A stretch of DNA of 45,317 nt from an uncultured Clostridia bacterium (GTDB lineage Bacteria; Bacillota; Clostridia; Oscillospirales; Ruminococcaceae): assembly GCA_947624375.1 (NCBI GenBank), contig CANQKD010000016.1:1-45317 (forward strand), given 5' to 3'. The notes below the pieces were generated by a model that did not search any database, was not told the DNA's origin, and saw nothing but the letters and a program-made list of their open reading frames with translations. Shown piece by piece: positions 41,108 through 45,317 of this stretch; position 1 is the first letter of the stretch; every line of letters begins with the position of its first letter. The position numbers and the translations under genes were made by a program.

Positions 41108-42831
41108 GTGCTTTGCGCATATTTTTTTGTTTTAGGCGGACTTTTCGGCATTACGCTCAATAGTTGGGTTGAAAGTATGTATATATTGACAGAGAATAAT
41201 ATAGAAATTATCAAAGAAATTCTCATATCCAACCAAATACTGGTAATGGTGCTTAGCAAATACGCGCCCTCGATGCTCAGCGCCGCCGCCATAAGTATGC
41301 ACAAAACGGTCTTCAGATGTATGGGGGTCTTGCCGCAGAGTTTTTTAAGGTCTGCAAAACACATCGCGAGCATCACACCATAGCAAATAAGCGTTGCCAT
41401 GCCTGCGCCGGTTATGCCAAGCTGCGGCACGCTTACTAAAAGTATGTTCGCAAAAAGCTTTACTATACTGCCGACAATGGTTATTTTTACGGGTTCTTTC
41501 TGCATACCTGCCGCTTGCAGCATTATAAATATAGGTGAGCACAGTGAAACGGGTATGCTTGCAAGCCCCAGCACAGACAAAGCGTTTGTGCAGACCTCGA
41601 TCTCGGTGGTGCGCCCTGCAAACAGAAAGCGCAGTATATCGCCGGAAAAAACGCACATACCTATGCCACAGGGGACGGATACGAACAGAGCCAATGTCAG
41701 CACCGTGTTTACCGACTTTGCAAGTTTTTCTTTGTCTTTGGTGGCGTATGCTGCCGATACTGTGGGCAGTATGCTTCTGCCAAACATTGCTGTAAGCGAG
41801 GGCACAATGCCGAACACGGTAAACGCCATGCCGCTGTATGAGCCGTATATAAAGCTTGAGAGCTTTTCGCCTTTTGAGAGCTCTAAAACGGCGGCCGCGA
41901 ACTTTTTCAGCGCGTAGGCTTTATCGCGGTCAAACGAATATTCAAGACAGCGGTTTATGGTAACAAGGTCTATAAGCCCCGAAAGCGTGGTTATCACCGA
42001 GGCGAGGGCAAACGGAGCGGCAAGCTGCAGCAGCCTTTTGAGCATAACGCGCTTTGGCGTATGCTGCTGCGACATATACATCATGTCGTCTGTCAGACCA
42101 TCGCCGCATATTTTTCTTGAAAGCCACAAAAACGCGCAGCCGCATATATCCGATAGTGTAATGCCCAGCACTGAGGCGGCGGCTATAACTGGCAGTGCGG
42201 CGGCGTTGGCTTCGTCAGCAGTCGCGCACCTTACCCCGAAGACTGTTGAAAACGCCGCAAATTCTTCGTTTGCTTTGTGCGATACAAAAGCTGCGAACCC
42301 GAGCCCTGCGGCAAGCTTTACCACGGCTTCTATAACTTCTGAAACTGCGGTGGGTATCATGTTCTGCATACCCTCTGCGTATCCGCGCTCAACTGCCGAC
42401 ACCGCGCCTATGGCTATGCAGGGCGCAATGGCGGTAACGCACAGGCGAGAGAGGGGCTCTGAAATTATGTATGTACACACGGGCTGAGAGAATACTACAA
42501 GCAAAAGCGAAGCCGCTAAGCCGGTGAGCAGAAAGAACATCTCAGCGGCTGAGCGCAGTCGCCGCGCGTTTTGGTAGTTTCCCAGTGCGCACTGTTCAGC
42601 GGTCATTCTGGCAACTGCCGGCGGAATGCCAGAAACTGCCACGGCGTAAACAGGCATAAATATAGAATACGCCGATGAAAAATACGCCATGCCGCTGCCG
42701 CCTAAAATATTCGCAAGCGGTATGCGGTAGACCATGCCGACTATTTTGGTAAACAGCACAGTACCGATAAGTATAACGCTGGCAAGTAAAAATCCCTGCC
42801 GACGAAGTTTTTTGTGCTTTTTATGACCCAT
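41104..42831 (-). CDS. SpoVB/YabM-like MOP-family flippase
   Basis: 575 residues with about 14 membrane segments. Features include GTVLFTKIVGMVYRIPLANI and GMAYFSSAYSIFMPVYAVAV at the N-terminus and ISEPLSRLCVTAIAPCI further on, the pattern of stage V sporulation protein B and YabM. These proteins flip lipid-linked wall precursors, for example for spore cortex. I chose the ATG at 42831, with AAAGGACGGG 8 bases upstream, rather than 16 codons earlier. It lies upstream of mazG as yabM does in Bacillus and is divergent from spoIIID, which fits a sporulation role. Confidence 0.88.
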   Translation of the reverse strand: MGHKKHKKLRRQGFLLASVILIGTVLFTKIVGMVYRIPLANILGGSGMAYFSSAYSIFMPVYAVAVSGIPPAVARMTAEQCALGNYQNARRLRSAAEMFFLLTGLAASLLLVVFSQPVCTYIISEPLSRLCVTAIAPCIAIGAVSAVERGYAEGMQNMIPTAVSEVIEAVVKLAAGLGFAAFVSHKANEEFAAFSTVFGVRCATADEANAAALPVIAAASVLGITLSDICGCAFLWLSRKICGDGLTDDMMYMSQQHTPKRVMLKRLLQLAAPFALASVITTLSGLIDLVTINRCLEYSFDRDKAYALKKFAAAVLELSKGEKLSSFIYGSYSGMAFTVFGIVPSLTAMFGRSILPTVSAAYATKDKEKLAKSVNTVLTLALFVSVPCGIGMCVFSGDILRFLFAGRTTEIEVCTNALSVLGLASIPVSLCSPIFIMLQAAGMQKEPVKITIVGSIVKLFANILLVSVPQLGITGAGMATLICYGVMLAMCFADLKKLCGKTPIHLKTVLCILMAAALSIEGAYLLSTITSIWLDMRISLIISILFSVNIYILSTQLLSVMPKSPPKTKKYAQST

Positions 42832-42922
42832 GACACCCGTCCTTTCATTTGCCGTCTGTAATATCTTTATGCTTGTCACTTAAACTTATGAGGCGAATTA
42901 TGTAAGGCGCAAAAGTTTTTCA

Positions 42923-42951
42923 GAATGATACGAGCCTAAGGCGCATATACA
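42923..42951 (+). promoter_or_regulatory. Possible sigma-E-type promoter of spoIIID
   Basis: GAATGAT (42923-42929), 14 bases, CATATACA (42944-42951) fit the sporulation sigma-E pattern (KMATATT, 13-15 bases, CATACAnT) fairly well. spoIIID is known to be sigma-E dependent in Bacillus. No clear sigma-A promoter was seen here. Confidence 0.45.
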
Positions 42952-42981
42952 TTGTAAAAAAGACGAAATGGGAGTGAGACA

Positions 42982-43251
42982 ATGGTTCCGACAGACAAGG
43001 AACGACCGGTAGTAGTGGGAGAATACATAGTAAAAGATAAAGCAACAGTCAGGACGGCTGCAAAACGTTTCGGCATAAGCAAAAGCACTGTTCATAAAGA
43101 TGTTTCACAAAGGCTGGAGAGCATAGACCGTGAGCTTTACGAGCAGGTGAAAGCCGTTCTGGAAGAAAATAAAGCGCTGAGGCATATCCGCGGCGGTATG
43201 GCTACCAAAGAGAAGTATGAAAAGAAAAGAGCCGCAAAGGCGACAAAATAA
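42982..43251 (+). CDS. spoIIID: Sporulation transcription factor SpoIIID
   Basis: An 89-residue helix-turn-helix protein of the mother cell. RTAAKRFGISKSTVHKDVSQ (about 25-44) is the DNA-binding helix pair, and RHIRGGMATKEKYEKKR is the basic C-terminal region conserved in SpoIIID. The length is normal. GGGAGTGAG lies 3 to 11 bases before the ATG. Presence of this gene is strong evidence for an endospore former. Confidence 0.96.
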   Translation: MVPTDKERPVVVGEYIVKDKATVRTAAKRFGISKSTVHKDVSQRLESIDRELYEQVKAVLEENKALRHIRGGMATKEKYEKKRAAKATK

Positions 43252-43261
43252 TACTGCGGCG

Positions 43262-43290
43262 GACGGCTCTGTGGTCGTCCGTTTATTTTT
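43262..43290 (+). terminator. Terminator after spoIIID
   Basis: CGGACGGCT and GGTCGTCCG form a stem with a short loop, followed by TTTATTTTT. Confidence 0.75.
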
Positions 43291-43299
43291 CAAAAGCTA

Positions 43300-43328
43300 T
43301 TGCGTTTTTCGGCAAAGTGTAGTATAAT
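43300..43328 (+). promoter_or_regulatory. proC promoter
   Basis: TTGCGT (43300-43305), 17 bases, TATAAT (43323-43328). Confidence 0.65.
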
Positions 43329-43373
43329 ATGTATATCAGATTGTATAAATTGCTATGAAGGACAGTGTTATAT

Positions 43374-44174
43374 ATGACGGACGTTGGTTTTATAGGCGCA
43401 GGCAACATGGGCTACGCCATTATGAAAGGCATATCGGGCAGCGCGCTCAAAGACGGCATAAACCTGTACGCTTTTGACCTGAGCGAGGAAAAGCTGATCG
43501 CCGCAAAGCAGGTGGGCGCGCAGATCTGCCAAAGTGCCGCAGATGTTTTTGAAAAGTGCAAGTATGTATTTTTAGCTATAAAGCCGCAGCAGCTTGATGA
43601 TGTTTTAAATGAAGTCGCAAAAAGCGTAAAGAGCGGCAGTGTTATAATTTCAATATGCGCAGGCATCTCTGACGAATACATAGCCTCAAAGACTATAGAC
43701 GGCGCAAAGGTGGTCCTGGTAATGCCGAACACGCCGCTTCTGCTGGGCGAGGGTGCAACGGCTCTTTCGCGCTCTGACAGCGTAACGGAAGATGAGTTTG
43801 CACTGGTGCGCTCTATATTTGATTCATGCGGTATAACAGCCGTTTTGCCAAAAGACAAAATGCGCGAGGTGATAGCTGTGAACGGCTCATCGCCTGCGTT
43901 TATATATCTTTACGCAAAAGCTTTTGTAGATTATGCCGTATCTGTAGGCATTGACGAGGGCGCGGCTATGAAGCTGTTTGCCAAGTCGCTGACAGGCTCT
44001 GCAAAGATGATCACCGACAGCGGAAAGAGTATTGAAGAGCTTATTGAAATGGTATCTTCAAAAGGCGGAACAACTATTGCAGGTCTTGAAAAACTTCGCG
44101 AGGGCGGTTTAGAAAGTACCGTGAAAAAATGCTGCGAGGCGTGCACCGCAAGGGCTTACGAGCTCTCTAAATAA
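43374..44174 (+). CDS. proC: Pyrroline-5-carboxylate reductase
   Basis: Catalyses the last step of proline synthesis, NAD(P)H-dependent reduction of pyrroline-5-carboxylate. 266 residues with the Rossmann motif VGFIGAGNMGYAIMKG at the start, VFLAIKPQQLDDVL, MPNTPLLLGEGATAL, and the conserved C-terminal TGSAKMI followed by KGGTTIAGLEKLREGG. I chose the ATG at 43374 with GAAGGA 11 bases upstream; the GTG three codons earlier sits too close to that site. Probably co-transcribed with the membrane protein 17 bases downstream. Confidence 0.95.
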   Translation: MTDVGFIGAGNMGYAIMKGISGSALKDGINLYAFDLSEEKLIAAKQVGAQICQSAADVFEKCKYVFLAIKPQQLDDVLNEVAKSVKSGSVIISICAGISDEYIASKTIDGAKVVLVMPNTPLLLGEGATALSRSDSVTEDEFALVRSIFDSCGITAVLPKDKMREVIAVNGSSPAFIYLYAKAFVDYAVSVGIDEGAAMKLFAKSLTGSAKMITDSGKSIEELIEMVSSKGGTTIAGLEKLREGGLESTVKKCCEACTARAYELSK

Positions 44175-44191
44175 ACGAAAGGAATTATAAA

Positions 44192-45079
44192 ATGGGTCTG
44201 TTTTCAAATTACTACGGCGCAGGGCCGGGTATACCGAAAATGCCGCAGGAAAAACGCGGCATAGTAAAATTTCTGGAGGTCTTCGGCAGGCACTTCTGGG
44301 ATCTGGTGTTTCTGAATCTGCTGTATATAGTGTTCTGCATACCGCTGATAACCATAGGGCCTGCCACGGCGGCGCTTTTCAAGGTAACGCGCAACTACTC
44401 GCAGGAGCGCAGCTGTTTTATGTTCCACGAGTTCTGGAAGACATTCAAGAGCAGCTTCAAGCAGTCGTTCGTGACGGGCATTGTAGACATTCTGCTGATA
44501 ATATGGCTGCCCTACATGATAGTTTTCTACTATAATTTTTCAAAGGTGTATTCGTGGGCGAAGATACTTGTTGTGCTTTCCATAAGCCTTATGCTGATAA
44601 TTTTCATCATGCATTTTTATATTTATCTGCTGATAGTTTCCACAAATCTGAAACTTAAACAGATAGTAAAAAACTCATTTTTGCTGGCAAGCATAGGCAT
44701 GAAGAAAACGCTTATCTCTTTCTTTGCGATAGTCGCGCTGCTGGTGGTAATGCTTCTTATACTGCTGAGCGCCTCAAACATCGGCGTGATAATCGACCTT
44801 GTGATAATAAGTGCGCTGCTGTTTTCGGGAAGTGCGTTTGTTATCTCATACAACTGCTATCCGATAATCAGAAAGTATGTAATACAGCCCTACTACGATT
44901 CAAAGGGCGAGAAGAACCCCGAATTTGACTATCTGCGGCCTGCCACGGGCGAAGATGCCATTTTTGAAGACAAAGGCGGCAAGGAAGAGCCCATAAAGGT
45001 GAGCAAGGAGCAGCGCAAAAGAAACAGCAGACCGAAAAGTCCGCCAAAGAGCAAAGGCGGCGGCAAACGAATATCATAA
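44192..45079 (+). CDS. DUF624/YesL-like membrane protein
   Basis: 295 residues, five or six membrane segments. The conserved start KFLEVFGRHFWDLVFLNLLY followed by IVFCIPLITIGPATAALFKV is typical of YesL-like proteins, which are often found with carbohydrate uptake systems. The last 55 residues form a basic, Lys/Arg/Pro-rich cytoplasmic tail (KRNSRPKSPPKSKGGGKRIS) that is longer than usual for the family. No sugar transporter is near. AAAGGAA precedes the ATG. The exact role of the family is not known to me. Confidence 0.85.
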   Translation: MGLFSNYYGAGPGIPKMPQEKRGIVKFLEVFGRHFWDLVFLNLLYIVFCIPLITIGPATAALFKVTRNYSQERSCFMFHEFWKTFKSSFKQSFVTGIVDILLIIWLPYMIVFYYNFSKVYSWAKILVVLSISLMLIIFIMHFYIYLLIVSTNLKLKQIVKNSFLLASIGMKKTLISFFAIVALLVVMLLILLSASNIGVIIDLVIISALLFSGSAFVISYNCYPIIRKYVIQPYYDSKGEKNPEFDYLRPATGEDAIFEDKGGKEEPIKVSKEQRKRNSRPKSPPKSKGGGKRIS

Positions 45080-45087
45080 AGGCAAAC

Positions 45088-45119
45088 AAAAAGACCGTAC
45101 CGAAAGTGCGGTCTTGTTT
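45088..45119 (+). terminator. Terminator after the DUF624-like gene
   Basis: AAGACCGTAC and GTGCGGTCTT form a stem with G-T pairing, followed by GTTTT. Confidence 0.85.
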
Positions 45120-45124
45120 TATGC

Positions 45125-45231
45125 GCTTATTTCAACAGTACGCAAAACTTTTAAACCTTGTCAAGAAATTAAAAGTTTTCGGTCAAGCCTTTTTCAAAAG
45201 GCTTGCAGGGGGGTACGGGGACAGAGTCCCC
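45125..45231 (-). repeat. Dispersed two-hairpin repeat, right copy (inverted)
   Basis: The reverse complement of this stretch matches 1-100. Hairpins are CAAGCCTT/AAGGCTTG (45184-45205) and GGGGAC/GTCCCC (45217-45231). The remaining 45232-45317 holds a purine-rich GAGGTTAGA-type short repeat (45255-45290) and no gene. Confidence 0.8.
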
Positions 45232-45317
45232 GAAACACAACGTGCGCTCCGCTGCTAGAGGTTAGAGGTGAGAGGTTAGAAGTTAGAAAAGTCTTTTTCT
45301 GTCTTTGTGCAAACTTG

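Overview
The window looks like chromosomal DNA of a spore-forming, low-to-moderate GC Clostridia member, most likely an Oscillospiraceae/Ruminococcus-type gut bacterium. The reasons are a SpoIIID gene, a SpoVB-like flippase - MazG - HU - RqcP (YabO) cluster resembling the Bacillus yabM-yabN-yabO region, strong GGAGG ribosome sites, heavy use of ATA isoleucine codons, a Gram-positive cell wall protein with an SPATG sortase-type signal, an L,D-transpeptidase and a CadC/CadA metal module. This is inference from gene content; no database was searched.

Layout. 1-430: dispersed hairpin repeats. 511-3352 (minus): a small membrane protein, then pta followed by two uncharacterised membrane proteins. 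3460-6076 (plus): CadC-type repressor, separate HMA metallochaperone and Zn/Cd/Pb P1B ATPase behind a palindromic operator. 6087-7889 (minus): L,D-transpeptidase. 8018-11979 (minus): a tightly coupled operon of a 44-aa membrane peptide, three paralogous membrane proteins of an unrecognised family, a TrpF-like protein lacking its catalytic residues and a GH113-like glycoside hydrolase. It shares a back-to-back promoter region with the plus operon 12138-16163 (flippase, YdbC/PC4-like protein, PfkB sugar kinase, Orn/Lys/Arg decarboxylase family).

16413-23096 (plus): a giant surface protein of about 2,227 residues with some 30 Cys/His-bearing half-repeats and large internal DNA duplications. 23170-25597 (minus): methyltransferase, unknown protein and ArsB/NhaD-like transporter. 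25991-26077 (minus): tRNA-Leu(CAA). 26309-27579 (plus): a CheY receiver with an unusual MshEN-repeat/CheX-like partner. 27581-28400: repeat-rich DNA. 28461-30456 (plus): LytTR regulator and GHKL kinase. 30648-34176: four AT-rich membrane or membrane-anchored proteins of unknown function.

34148-38866: a decaying locus with a frameshifted AAA/STAND-like ATPase followed by a protein whose C-terminal HEPN-type RNase domain (RNTLAH motif) lies in frame behind a TAA stop. It looks like a broken toxin or abortive-infection type defence system and is the most novel locus here. 38962-42831 (minus): M15 peptidase, RqcP, HU, MazG and SpoVB-like flippase. 42982-45079 (plus): SpoIIID, ProC and a DUF624/YesL-like membrane protein. 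The window ends in an inverted copy of the left-end repeat, whose two hairpins differ by compensatory base changes.
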